From Pseudobdellovibrionaceae bacterium (GTDB lineage Bacteria; Bdellovibrionota; UBA1018; UBA6935), in assembly GCA_002722705.1 (NCBI GenBank), contig PBMP01000107.1:1-35059 (forward strand): a stretch of DNA of 35,059 nt. The letters are read 5' to 3'. Within the stretch, counting starts at the first letter, position 1, and each line of letters begins with the position of its first letter. Positions 24,234-32,422 of this stretch are shown one piece after another. Position numbers and translations under genes: made by a program. A model generated the notes under the pieces. It ran no database searches. It was not told where the DNA came from and saw nothing but the letters and a program-made list of their open reading frames with translations.

Positions 24234-26234
24234 ATGAGTAAAACGATCGATACCCTTTGTATTAATACGCTCCGTACCCTCTCCATTGACATGATCCAAA
24301 AAGCTAATTCTGGTCACCCTGGACTTCCAATGGGAGCCTCCCCGATCGCTTATTTGTTGTGGAAAAAACAAATGATTCATTGTCCAAGTCACCCAAATTG
24401 GAAAAATAGAGACCGCTTTGTTCTTTCTCCAGGACATGGAAGCGCATTATTGTATAGTCTCCTTCATCTGAGTGGATATCCTCTTTCTTTAGATGAATTA
24501 AAAAACTTTAGACAATGGGGATCTCTGACTCCAGGTCACCCAGAAGCAGGAATAACTCCGGGTGTAGAATGTACAACAGGTCCTTTAGGACAGGGAACTG
24601 CTGTTGCAGTAGGAATGGCGATTGCGGAACGCTATCTTGCGCAAACGTGGAACAAGCCTCATTTCCCTATTGTAGATCACCACACTTATGCAATCGTTTC
24701 AGATGGAGACTTGATGGAAGGAATTTCTTCCGAGGCCGCTGCGCTTGCAGGACATTTAAAGCTAGGAAAACTCACTTACCTTTACGATGCCAACGATATT
24801 ACCTTAGACGGACCTGCTGATCTTCATTTTACTGAAAATGTAGGTAAAAGATTTGAATCTTTTGGGTGGGAAGTTCTTCAAATTAACAATGCCGATACAG
24901 ATTATTTAGCAATCGAATCTTCTCTTCAAAAAGCAAAAGAAAACACAGAACAACCCACTTTAATCATTTGTAAAACAACCATTGGCTATGGATCTCCAAA
25001 TAAAGCAGGAAAATCTTCCAGCCATGGATCTCCACTTGGGGAAGAAGAAGTTATTCTCACAAAAAAATCTCTCGGATGGGAGGAAACCACTCCTTTCTTT
25101 ATTCCTGAGGAAGTTAAAAACCACTATGCCGAAATCGAGGCATCTGGAAAAAAAGCGATGAATGAGTGGTCCTCACTTTTTGCACAATATGAGAAAGAGT
25201 ACCCAGAAGATGCCAAAAGCTGGAATGAGGCATGGAGTGGTGAACTTTCAATTTCGATTGATGACGTTTTAAAATCAATGGATACATCCAAAAGTGAAGC
25301 CACTCGAAAATCTTCAGGAAGGGCATTAAACCTACTCGCAGATGCCATTCCTCACTGGATTGGGGGTGACGCGGACCTGTCCTGTTCAACAGGAACACGA
25401 ATTAAAAGTGCTCCCTCATTTCTTCCTGGGGAGTCTAGTGGAAGAAACATTCACTATGGAGTCAGAGAACATGCAATGGCAGGCATCGCAAATGGAATAT
25501 GTTACCACGGAGGAGTCAGACCTTTTGTTTCTACATTTTTTGTGTTTTCAGATTATATGAAACCCTCCATTCGACTCGCGTGTATCGATGAGCTTAATCC
25601 AATCTATGTATGGACTCACGACTCCATTGGACTAGGTGAAGATGGTCCAACCCACCAACCCATTGAACACCTCATGGCTCTTCGAGCAATTCCACAGATG
25701 AATCTCATTCGGCCAGGATCTCCTGCTGAAACAAAAGCTGCATGGAAAGTGACTGCGCTTCACCAAGGATCCCCTATTGGACTTGTTTTGACTCGGCAAA
25801 ATCTACCAAGCTTTGAAGATCAAGATCACCTTGCTGATGAACTCAGTAAGGGCGCTTACGTTTTTCAAAAAGAAAAAGATGAAAAAATTGACCTTATTCT
25901 AATCGCAACAGGATCTGAACTCAGCATTGCCTTAGAAGCACAAAGAGAACTTGAAACAAATGGATATTCTGTCAGAGTTGTTTCATTTCCTTGCTGGGAA
26001 TTTTTTGAGAAACAATCATCAGAATACCAAAAACAAGTCTTTCCTCCTGAATGCCGAAAACGAATCTCAATTGAAGCAGGAACAACTCAGGGATGGGAAA
26101 AATGGGTTGGGTTTGATGGAAAAGCGATTGGAATCAATCGATTTGGAGCAAGTGCCCCAGGAGAAATCAACTTCCAAAAGCTTGGAATCCACACTCAAGC
26201 AGTGATTGATAACGCTTATACCCTACTCAGGTGA
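24234..26234 (+). CDS. tkt: Transketolase
   Basis: A 666-residue transketolase, the usual length. It moves two-carbon units between sugars in the pentose phosphate pathway using thiamine diphosphate. Visible motifs are [20 protein letters not shown], the [20 protein letters not shown] block, the ThDP-binding [20 protein letters not shown] through [10 protein letters not shown], and the transketolase signature in the middle domain ([36 protein letters not shown]). A short gap and same direction suggest it could share a transcript with the upstream 467-residue gene; TATAGT near 24221 is a possible -10 box of its own. Confidence 0.98.
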   Translation: MSKTIDTLCINTLRTLSIDMIQKANSGHPGLPMGASPIAYLLWKKQMIHCPSHPNWKNRDRFVLSPGHGSALLYSLLHLSGYPLSLDELKNFRQWGSLTPGHPEAGITPGVECTTGPLGQGTAVAVGMAIAERYLAQTWNKPHFPIVDHHTYAIVSDGDLMEGISSEAAALAGHLKLGKLTYLYDANDITLDGPADLHFTENVGKRFESFGWEVLQINNADTDYLAIESSLQKAKENTEQPTLIICKTTIGYGSPNKAGKSSSHGSPLGEEEVILTKKSLGWEETTPFFIPEEVKNHYAEIEASGKKAMNEWSSLFAQYEKEYPEDAKSWNEAWSGELSISIDDVLKSMDTSKSEATRKSSGRALNLLADAIPHWIGGDADLSCSTGTRIKSAPSFLPGESSGRNIHYGVREHAMAGIANGICYHGGVRPFVSTFFVFSDYMKPSIRLACIDELNPIYVWTHDSIGLGEDGPTHQPIEHLMALRAIPQMNLIRPGSPAETKAAWKVTALHQGSPIGLVLTRQNLPSFEDQDHLADELSKGAYVFQKEKDEKIDLILIATGSELSIALEAQRELETNGYSVRVVSFPCWEFFEKQSSEYQKQVFPPECRKRISIEAGTTQGWEKWVGFDGKAIGINRFGASAPGEINFQKLGIHTQAVIDNAYTLLR

Positions 26235-26415
26235 CTATTCTTTAAACACATTGCTTTCTTTCTCTTTTTTTAAATCACTGTAATTCAATGCACTTAGCAT
26301 AGTCTATCCGTGTGTCATCTTTGGCACAGAACCTGAATATAGATCACACATCTGGGCTTGCAGAGCCCAATCGTTCAACGGCGATGTAGAAGTTGTATTT
26401 GCGGAGGATAAAGCC

Positions 26416-27027
26416 ATGAACATTCAAAAATCTTTTTTATTAGGAACAGCTCTTCTAATAAGTGCATGTGGAAGTGGAAATGTCGCTTCTTTCACCCAAG
26501 GTTCTGGATCTGGAACAGTCGTTACATCCGAACAAGACTGTATCAATCAAAGTGGAGAAGTCATCAGTATTGGTGGAGTTGACACTTGTCGAATCATCAA
26601 AACCGTCACACCTTATTTTTCTCCCTATCTTCCAAGATTAAACCCAAATCAAGGTGGAAACGCGATTGATTCAGGAATTGATGTAGAAAAAGGGGATTTA
26701 TTGAAAGTCTCACTCTCTGGAACATGGGCTTATTGTGATACTCCGAGTTGTAATAACACTCGAAACTTTAACGGATATCACTATGGAACCAGTTCAACTG
26801 TATACTATCAATCAAAACCTGTGGGACTTTTAGGAATGACTTCAAGCCAAGTTTTTTACACAGGACAATCCTACAATAACTACTTTGTAGAGTCCGGCCG
26901 ATATCGATATGGAATTAATTATGATGGAAATTATTTCTCAGCAATTTTGAAATCTCTTAATGTCAGTCAGTTTGAAATTCATCAGTGTCGAGATTTCAAT
27001 AACACCGTGAAGCTTTGTCCAAAGTAA
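26416..27027 (+). CDS. Small lipoprotein (203 aa)
   Basis: GCGGAGGATAAAGCC precedes the ATG, a strong ribosome site. The signal peptide ends in a lipobox LISAC (Cys18), so the protein is lipidated and sits in the envelope. The mature part is Gly/Ser-rich at first, with a Cys pair in DCINQSGEVISIGGVDTC, then beta-rich with FSPYLPRLNP, LLKVSLSGTWAYC and Tyr-rich strands, ending in a Cys-containing segment. The section LKVSLSGTWAYC resembles carbohydrate-binding-type beta sandwiches only loosely. No function assigned. The leader (26235-26415) holds a small hairpin GGGCT-TGCAG-AGCCC at 26354-26368. Confidence 0.7.
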   Translation: MNIQKSFLLGTALLISACGSGNVASFTQGSGSGTVVTSEQDCINQSGEVISIGGVDTCRIIKTVTPYFSPYLPRLNPNQGGNAIDSGIDVEKGDLLKVSLSGTWAYCDTPSCNNTRNFNGYHYGTSSTVYYQSKPVGLLGMTSSQVFYTGQSYNNYFVESGRYRYGINYDGNYFSAILKSLNVSQFEIHQCRDFNNTVKLCPK

Positions 27028-27238
27028 CACGAATTGAAAAAGAACGTCTGGAGCTCTTCATTTATTTCCTCTCCCCCTCCCTTAATGAAGAGTTCCAGAA
27101 GTTTTAAAAAGTTTTCCTCCAAAAAAAATAAAAAAAAATTTGAATCCCCTTGATCTTACTCACTTTACGGGTAACATCGAAAGTGTACCGAATAACTTCG
27201 TTACATATTTGTCATTCATATATATGGAGGAAATAACA

Positions 27239-27367
27239 ATGGCTAAGAAAAAAGCAGCTAAGAAAAAAACAGCTAAGAAAAAAACAACTAAAAGAAAAGT
27301 AGCTAAGAAAAGAACAGCTAAGAAAAAAACAACTAAGAAAAAAGTTGCTAAGAAAAAAAAGAAGTAA
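27239..27367 (+). CDS. Histone-like Lys/Ala/Thr repeat protein (42 aa)
   Basis: ATG at 27239 has GGAGG nine bases upstream; the longer frame from 27140 is not supported. The protein is eight repeats of a pentapeptide close to AKKKT (with TKKK and AKKR variants), encoded by a 15-base repeat unit near gct-aag-aaa-aaa-aca. About two thirds of residues are Lys or Arg, with no acidic residue, as in the C-terminal tails of histone H1 and bacterial H1-like proteins. It should bind DNA (or RNA) non-specifically and compact it. A strong terminator follows, so it is a single-gene unit with its own expression signals. Confidence 0.8.
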   Translation: MAKKKAAKKKTAKKKTTKRKVAKKRTAKKKTTKKKVAKKKKK

Positions 27368-27385
27368 TTTTTTTCAGTAAAATTT

Positions 27386-27430
27386 AAAAAAAACAGCCTT
27401 AAATTCTATATTTTTGGCTGTTTTTTTTTG
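27386..27430 (+). terminator. Rho-independent terminator of the histone-like gene
   Basis: An A-run and CAGCC (27394-27398) pair with GGCTG (27416-27420) and the T-run that follows, giving a long stem and a T8-T9 tail. It lies 20-odd bases past the stop codon. Confidence 0.8.
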
Positions 27431-27674
27431 TCTTTTTTTGTTTAAAAAAAAATCTAAAAATAAAAAAATTCCTCTTTCTCTTTTTTTTATTACTTCAGTC
27501 TTACAATTGACCTTCACACCAAAATAAAAAAGAACAGATATTCAATTCATTTTTTCTCTTAAAATAGAAAACTAAAGCCACATGAAATTTTCTTTTTGGG
27601 GAAAAGGTAACTTTCAAAAAAAAATTTTAACTCATTAAAATGATCTAAAATAATGCATTAAGTCACGATTAGAA

Positions 27675-27702
27675 CAAAAAAAGCAGGTCTTTAAGACCTG
27701 CT
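27675..27702 (-). terminator. Rho-independent terminator of the minus-strand 111-aa gene
   Basis: Read on the minus strand, AGCAGGTCTT pairs with AAGACCTGCT (a nearly perfect 10-bp stem) and is followed by a run of seven T. It lies directly after the stop of the 27714-28049 gene. Confidence 0.85.
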
Positions 27703-27713
27703 CTATATAGTCA

Positions 27714-28049
27714 TTATAAACGAAGACGGGATTTCACTAACGATTGCATGTGTTGATAGTGAACAAAATTCTCTTCGATTTGTTTTTTCTGATCAGAATT
27801 AAGCTTATCCCCATTTTCTGACAAAAATCGATAGGCCGCATCTTCTAAATGATTCAACTTGCTGAAAAGTGTTTTTAAAGTTGAATGATCTGCCCAAAAA
27901 GAACCATCAGACCCACAAAACACACCTTCATTACCATTTTGATCTTTTGAGATTCCACACTCCATTGCATCAACTGCTTGAAGCGCATCGTTTAGTGCTA
28001 CTCCAGACTCTCCATAATTTCGAACATCCAGAAGAAACTCAAAACTCAA
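27714..28049 (-). CDS. Small hypothetical protein overlapping the upstream barrel gene (111 aa)
   Basis: The frame starts at a TTG (28049) inside the last codons of the SH3-barrel gene; the overlap is 11 bases and suggests coupled translation. The N-terminal peptide LSFEFLL is read in another frame from the same DNA as the neighbour's terminal MSFEF, because TTTTGAG is tandemly repeated here. The protein is soluble and helical, with two cysteines and an amphipathic helix (KLNHLEDAAYRFLSENGDKL). No signal peptide or family recognised. A clear terminator follows the stop, which supports it as the last gene of this short operon. Confidence 0.55.
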   Translation of the reverse strand: MSFEFLLDVRNYGESGVALNDALQAVDAMECGISKDQNGNEGVFCGSDGSFWADHSTLKTLFSKLNHLEDAAYRFLSENGDKLNSDQKKQIEENFVHYQHMQSLVKSRLRL

Positions 28050-28920
28050 AACTCATTCCAAGGTCAACAAAAGGAGAACTCAGGTTTACATTCGCTGTTC
28101 CAAGATTGGAAATGAGTCCTGCACTCTCATTTAAAAGTCGATATCCAATTGCTGCAGTGATTCCTATATTCTCGGTAAAAAGGTACCGAAATTTTCCACG
28201 TAAAATCCAAACCATTCCTGCAAATGTACTTTGGCCCGAAGCAACGGTAAAAGTTCCAGTAGTAGAAATGGAAGCACCACCTCCAAGCGAGATTCCCATT
28301 CTCCAAGGAAAAGTGTGCATAAAGAGGTATTCTATCCATCCAATAAGATTTGTTCCTGAAAATTCAATCGATTGGCTTCCCCCAGATGTATCTGTATAAG
28401 ATTGAGAAAACTGATGTCTTAGTATTCTGACCCCAAAAGCCCAATCTTCAGCAAAAAAATATCCGAACTCTCCTCCAAAACCAAAACCGAAGTTAAATTC
28501 AGAAGGAGCACCTAATAAGGTCTGTGCATCAGAAGGTTTTGACATAAATCCTTGTCCAAACAAACTGAGTTCAAACAAATGTCTCAAACTCACACTTTTT
28601 TGAACAGGAGATTTCTGAAAACCCGCTGTTCGAAGCTCTTGATCGCTTCCACCAATCACTAGGCGAGTTTCTAATACCCATCCAAACTTACCTGATTCAA
28701 CCGTTCTTAGTTTTTTTGGAATTAAAATTTTATAAAATCCATCCTTAGGTCGGCTGCTCCCTCGAACAACCACTCCTTCAGAAAGAGTTAAAAGAATTTC
28801 TGCATCTTCATTTGGTCGATAAAAAACAGGGGTTCCGTCATTTTTAATTTGAAAAGTCTGAGCAGAAAATCCAGATAAAGAATAAAAAACAATGCTAGAT
28901 ATCATTATAATTTTTTTCAT
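28039..28920 (-). CDS. Exported protein: SH3 domain plus outer-membrane barrel (293 aa)
   Basis: Residues 1-20 are a signal peptide (IIMISSIVFYSLSGFSA). Residues 22-95 look like a bacterial SH3 domain (QIKNDGTPVFYRPNEDAEIL, FYKILIPKK, FGWVLETRLV). From about 115 the sequence becomes a beta-barrel (FELSLFGQGF, FGFGFGGEFGYFFAEDWAFG, TNLIGWIEYLF, GISLGGGASI, FRYLFTENIGITAAIGYR) and ends in VDLGMSFEF with the C-terminal Phe of outer-membrane proteins. A periplasmic SH3 domain on a barrel could tether the outer membrane to peptidoglycan. The gene is first in a pair with the overlapping 111-residue gene. Confidence 0.75.
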   Translation of the reverse strand: MKKIIMISSIVFYSLSGFSAQTFQIKNDGTPVFYRPNEDAEILLTLSEGVVVRGSSRPKDGFYKILIPKKLRTVESGKFGWVLETRLVIGGSDQELRTAGFQKSPVQKSVSLRHLFELSLFGQGFMSKPSDAQTLLGAPSEFNFGFGFGGEFGYFFAEDWAFGVRILRHQFSQSYTDTSGGSQSIEFSGTNLIGWIEYLFMHTFPWRMGISLGGGASISTTGTFTVASGQSTFAGMVWILRGKFRYLFTENIGITAAIGYRLLNESAGLISNLGTANVNLSSPFVDLGMSFEF

Positions 28921-28959
28921 TTCTTTAGTTTTCTAGTACGAGCCGACGAAGTCAAGAAC

Positions 28960-29937
28960 TCAAAGAGACTTCACAAGATCTCGAGGAAAGAACGGACCTT
29001 GATAAATCCACCCCGAATAAATTTGAATTAAATCAGCTCCTAAATCTAATCGAGTTTGTGCTTCTTCCCTATTCATAATTCCACCTACGGAAATCACTGA
29101 TTTTTCAGATTGTTTTTTGACGTTTTTTAGAACTGTTCGACTTTTTTCTTGAAGAATTTGACCACTTAACCCTCCAGGTAAATGATCTTTACCATAAAGA
29201 AATGTGCCTGCGAGTGTATTCGTTAGAACCCATCCAGTAATCCCCCAAGAATTTTCATGTGAAATCAATGTTTCAATTTCTGCTTCCGGAGCAAGCTTTA
29301 AAAGAAGCGGGGGAACGGTTTTCCACTTTTGAATGACTGATTGAACAGAGTCTATAATGGGTTCAAGTGCAGCCACCGTCTGAAGATCCCTCAGTCCAGG
29401 TGTATTAGGAGAACTAACATTGATAACGACATAGTCAACAATCCCTTCAAAAGGAATAATTGCTTTTTGATAGTCGATAGCGGCCTCCTCGTTTGGAGTC
29501 ACTTTATTTTTTCCAATATTAATTCCAACTCTAAAATCTTCAGGAAGATCTGATTTTTGAGATTTAATTCTCTCAGAAACGACAAAAGCGCCATCCCCAT
29601 TGAATCCCATACGATTAAAAATCGTTTTTTCTTTTGGGATCCGAAAAAGACGTGGCCTTGAATTTCCCTCTTGAGGACGAGGAGTCACTGTCCCAATTTC
29701 TGCAAATCCAAAACCAAACTGAGGTAAAAATTTTAAAATTTCTGCATTTTTATCAAAACCAGCAGCAAGTCCAATCGGATTTCTAAAAGTCATTCCAAAA
29801 GCTTTTTTCTTTTTAATATCTGATTTGCTATTTTTTAAGAAAAAGGGACCAAAACGCCGAATATTCTGAATTACATTTAGATGAATATCTTCAGCGTCTA
29901 TCTTAAATAAAAGTGGCTTAATTAAACTCCACATCAT
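28960..29937 (-). CDS. pyrD: Dihydroorotate dehydrogenase, quinone-dependent (class 2)
   Basis: Oxidises dihydroorotate to orotate in pyrimidine synthesis, passing electrons through FMN to quinone at the inner membrane. Motifs: the class 2 N-terminal helices (MWSLIKPLLFKIDAEDIH), FGMTFRNPIGLAAGFDKNAE, GFAEIGTVTPRPQEGN, the catalytic Ser in NVSSPNTPGLRDLQ, and ISVGGIMNREEAQTRLDLGA binding FMN phosphate. Start ATG 29937 overlaps the rsgA stop (ATGA) and has GGAGG immediately upstream, so translation is coupled to rsgA; the extra residues from 29985 are not needed. ATG 29934, the next codon, is equally plausible. Confidence 0.95.
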   Translation of the reverse strand: MMWSLIKPLLFKIDAEDIHLNVIQNIRRFGPFFLKNSKSDIKKKKAFGMTFRNPIGLAAGFDKNAEILKFLPQFGFGFAEIGTVTPRPQEGNSRPRLFRIPKEKTIFNRMGFNGDGAFVVSERIKSQKSDLPEDFRVGINIGKNKVTPNEEAAIDYQKAIIPFEGIVDYVVINVSSPNTPGLRDLQTVAALEPIIDSVQSVIQKWKTVPPLLLKLAPEAEIETLISHENSWGITGWVLTNTLAGTFLYGKDHLPGGLSGQILQEKSRTVLKNVKKQSEKSVISVGGIMNREEAQTRLDLGADLIQIYSGWIYQGPFFPRDLVKSL

Positions 29938-30974
29938 TCCTCCAAAAGAGATTCCAAAACTCTCAAGTAAGATGAATATCTCCACTGATTTTTTGCAATT
30001 TCATGTTGTTTTTGGTTGATCCATTGTCCTTCGTTATCAAAATCATCATCCTTAAACTCCGGAAAATATAAATGGAGATCACCTGGCTGTATATGGGTTA
30101 AACTAAATGCTCTGATCCCAGGAGTGTCGATCCATTCTCCCTGACTCATATGAAGGAGTGTAGCTCCTGTCGTCGTGTGCTTTCCTTTTCCTGTGACGGG
30201 ATTTACCGAACCTACTCTCCCTGAATAGTCTGGAACAATCGCACTCAATAGCTTTGTTTTTCCTACACCTGAGTGACCACAAAATAACGTTCTTTGATTT
30301 TTAATCTTTTCTATCAAAGGCCCTAGGTCTGTCTTTTTTTTAGCACTTAAAAACAATACTTCATATCCAAGTTCAGAATATCGTACAGGCAAAGTATCTT
30401 TTTGAGATTCAACAAGATCAATTTTATTTACAACAATCGTTACTGGAATATTTTGTTGAGTACAAGCAACCAAAAACCGATCTACCAAACCAGGTGAAAA
30501 CTCAGGATCTTTAATTGAAGAAACAACAACAACACGATCAAGATTTGCAGCCAAAGTATGAACGATTTGCTCTCTTCCCGGAGCTTTTCTTGAAAGTTGA
30601 TTTTTTCTTTCTGCCAACCCCACAACCATGCCGTCTTGAGGACTCGTTACTTCAACACGAACTCGATCTCCAACCGTTACCGGAGAACGTTCTCTTATTT
30701 CTCCTGCTTGAAAAACTTGAGATCTTCGATAAGAACACAAACGAACTTCATGAATTTCATCCAATAACACCCGACATAGCTTTGGATGAACTTCAATGAC
30801 AGTCGCATTTGTTTCACTCAAAGGAATCGGTAAGGCCATATTTTTTTTTGGCTGTTTTTTTTTCTGAGCCCCTTTTCGTATTTTGGGCTCATCCCCTCGA
30901 TTCCACTGATTAAAATGCTCTTGTATTGAGCGCGGATCTCTTTTTTTAGATTTAGGTTTCTTTGATTGACTCAC
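29934..30974 (-). CDS. rsgA: Ribosome small subunit-dependent GTPase RsgA (zinc site missing)
   Basis: A circularly permuted GTPase that helps mature the 30S subunit. It has an S1/OB-like domain first, then NKIDLVES (G4), GHSGVGKTKLLSAI (G1), GATLLHMSQGEWIDTPGIRA (G2/G3). I place the start at GTG 30974 (346 aa, Lys-rich N-terminal extension); the longer frame to 31070 runs into recO. The C-terminal region normally carries a zinc knuckle with three Cys and one His. Here it reads FPEFKDDDFDNEGQWINQK, with no cysteine, yet the flanking FPEF and RYSSYLRVLE are kept. Coupled to pyrD. Confidence 0.93.
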   Translation of the reverse strand: MSQSKKPKSKKRDPRSIQEHFNQWNRGDEPKIRKGAQKKKQPKKNMALPIPLSETNATVIEVHPKLCRVLLDEIHEVRLCSYRRSQVFQAGEIRERSPVTVGDRVRVEVTSPQDGMVVGLAERKNQLSRKAPGREQIVHTLAANLDRVVVVSSIKDPEFSPGLVDRFLVACTQQNIPVTIVVNKIDLVESQKDTLPVRYSELGYEVLFLSAKKKTDLGPLIEKIKNQRTLFCGHSGVGKTKLLSAIVPDYSGRVGSVNPVTGKGKHTTTGATLLHMSQGEWIDTPGIRAFSLTHIQPGDLHLYFPEFKDDDFDNEGQWINQKQHEIAKNQWRYSSYLRVLESLLEE

Positions 30975-31048
30975 TTGGAGTGAATATTGCCTTTTACCGA
31001 AAGAAAAAACAACCCTCCGATCCTCTTTCAATCGTGTATAACAAGATC

Positions 31049-31864
31049 GTGGAAACCCAGGTGCGATCAAAAAATCAACTTCAAACCGATTTGGTTATTG
31101 TGCTTAAAGCCGTCCGTTATCAAGAACGAAATCAAATTATCACAGGCTTAAGTCAACACAATGGACTTATTTCCGCAATCACCAAGAATTCTATCCAATC
31201 AAGACGTTTTGGTGGAACCTTAGAACCCTTTGTTGCCAGTGAATGGACATATCTTGCAAAACCAGGAAGAGATCTATGGAGACTTGATCAAACGTCCTTA
31301 CGCTCCGAATTTAAAGGAATTCGAACCTCTTTTGAAAAACTGAGTCTTGCAAGCGTTTTCAACGAAATTATTCTAAAGATTGCACAGCCTGAGCAACCCA
31401 CACCACAACTTTTTCAGCTCCATGCCAACGCACTCGACTTAGTCGAAAAAACAGAACTAGACTCACAAACCTTACTCGTCATTTTAAACGCCTATTTAGC
31501 TAAAATTCTTCATTGGTCAGGAACCCAACCCTCCCTCACTTGTTGTAAAAATTGTCAAACCTCACTTACTGAAATTCAAGGCAATGTACTTTGTTTAGTC
31601 GAAGATGCCGGTTGGCTTTGTCAAAACTGCCGTTCAACAGAAATGCACATAAAAGAAAGAAACTTCGTTCACTCAATTGAACCCATTGCCCTGGCAGATT
31701 TCATGTTCTATCTTAGCCATCCCATCAAACAATCTATTCATCTTTTTCAATCTTCAAAAGCAGGACAAGAACAAATTCTTGGTTTTCTCAAAAGGCTGTT
31801 AGGCTATCATATTCCAGGATTTAACGAAGAATTAAAAAGCTTTCGATTCTTAAACTTCTCGTGA
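31049..31864 (+). CDS. recO: DNA repair protein RecO
   Basis: RecO loads RecA at gaps with RecF/RecR. The N-terminal OB domain starts LVIVLKAVRYQERNQIITGL with SQHNGLISAITKNS, and the zinc finger near the C-terminus has CCKNCQTS ... CQNC with the GNVLCLVEDAGW loop typical of RecO. The frame is open from 30962, but the first 29 residues are unlike RecO; GTG at 31049 (or 31061) gives about 271 residues, the usual size, and leaves room for the divergent rsgA start. It converges with gmhB, overlapping by 15 bases. Confidence 0.88.
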   Translation: METQVRSKNQLQTDLVIVLKAVRYQERNQIITGLSQHNGLISAITKNSIQSRRFGGTLEPFVASEWTYLAKPGRDLWRLDQTSLRSEFKGIRTSFEKLSLASVFNEIILKIAQPEQPTPQLFQLHANALDLVEKTELDSQTLLVILNAYLAKILHWSGTQPSLTCCKNCQTSLTEIQGNVLCLVEDAGWLCQNCRSTEMHIKERNFVHSIEPIALADFMFYLSHPIKQSIHLFQSSKAGQEQILGFLKRLLGYHIPGFNEELKSFRFLNFS

Positions 31865-32392
31865 ACAAATCCACTGTGCTGCATTTAAAAGATCGCTAGC
31901 AAAAAAGCTTGCTTCAGAATTCACAGTCGGTCTTTCTTTCTGTCCCAACCCTGTTTGAACCATAATTTGCCCTCGACAACCCGCCGCAATTCCTGCCTGA
32001 AGATCTGTGAGTCGATCTCCGATCATATAAGACTCCCCTAAGAGAAGATCATGACGCTTCGCTGCCTCTAAAAGCATCGTTGGATGAGGCTTCCTCCGAA
32101 TAGGGTTTGAATCCGGATGCTCAGGACAATAGAGATATTCAAGAATCGATACACCATGGGGCTTTAAAAGTTCATCCATTTTTTCATGAATCAAACTCAA
32201 TGTTTTCTCATTTAAATAGCCTCGTGCAATTCCTGACTGATTTGTAACGACGATCAGGAAAAATCCGGCATCCTGAAGTAACCTTAATCCCTCAGCTGCC
32301 CCAGGGAAAAGCTCAAGTTCCTCGGGGTGACTCAAATATCCTGTATCAATATTGATTGTTCCATCACGATCTAGAAAAACAGCCTTTGCCAT
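31850..32392 (-). CDS. gmhB: D-glycero-beta-D-manno-heptose 1,7-bisphosphate 7-phosphatase (zinc loop altered)
   Basis: A HAD phosphatase of 180 residues that removes the 7-phosphate in making ADP-heptose for lipopolysaccharide core. Motif I FLDRDGTIN, motif II VVTNQSGIARGYL, motif III in RRKPHPTMLLEAAKR, and motif IV MIGDRLTDLQAGIAAG are intact. In most GmhB a zinc site uses Cys-x-His and a Cys-x-Cys about 13 residues later. Here CPEHPDSNPIRRKPHP keeps a Cys/His-like start but has no second Cys pair. It is divergent from the ABC exporter with only 30 bases between starts. Related histidinol phosphatases are an alternative. Confidence 0.88.
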   Translation of the reverse strand: MAKAVFLDRDGTINIDTGYLSHPEELELFPGAAEGLRLLQDAGFFLIVVTNQSGIARGYLNEKTLSLIHEKMDELLKPHGVSILEYLYCPEHPDSNPIRRKPHPTMLLEAAKRHDLLLGESYMIGDRLTDLQAGIAAGCRGQIMVQTGLGQKERPTVNSEASFFASDLLNAAQWICSREV

Positions 32393-32422
32393 GAGCGTTA
32401 CCCTATCATATAAAAGAAGACT

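Larger units (their letters stand above)
27368..27713. other. 346-base gene-free, very AT-rich stretch
   Basis: Between the histone-like gene and the 111-residue gene I see two terminators (27386-27430 on plus, 27675-27702 on minus), many A and T runs and no credible ORF: the longest start-to-stop frames are under 20 codons. No tRNA or known RNA structure was recognised. Confidence 0.6.

Noticed and set aside
26235..26415. Riboswitch-like leader before the small lipoprotein
   Set aside because: There is a short GGGCT/AGCCC hairpin and a GGAGG site, but I could not match any known riboswitch core.
30975..31070. Longer rsgA start at 31070 (TTG) and longer recO start at 30962
   Set aside because: Each would run through the other gene's beginning, and the added residues do not look like RsgA or RecO.
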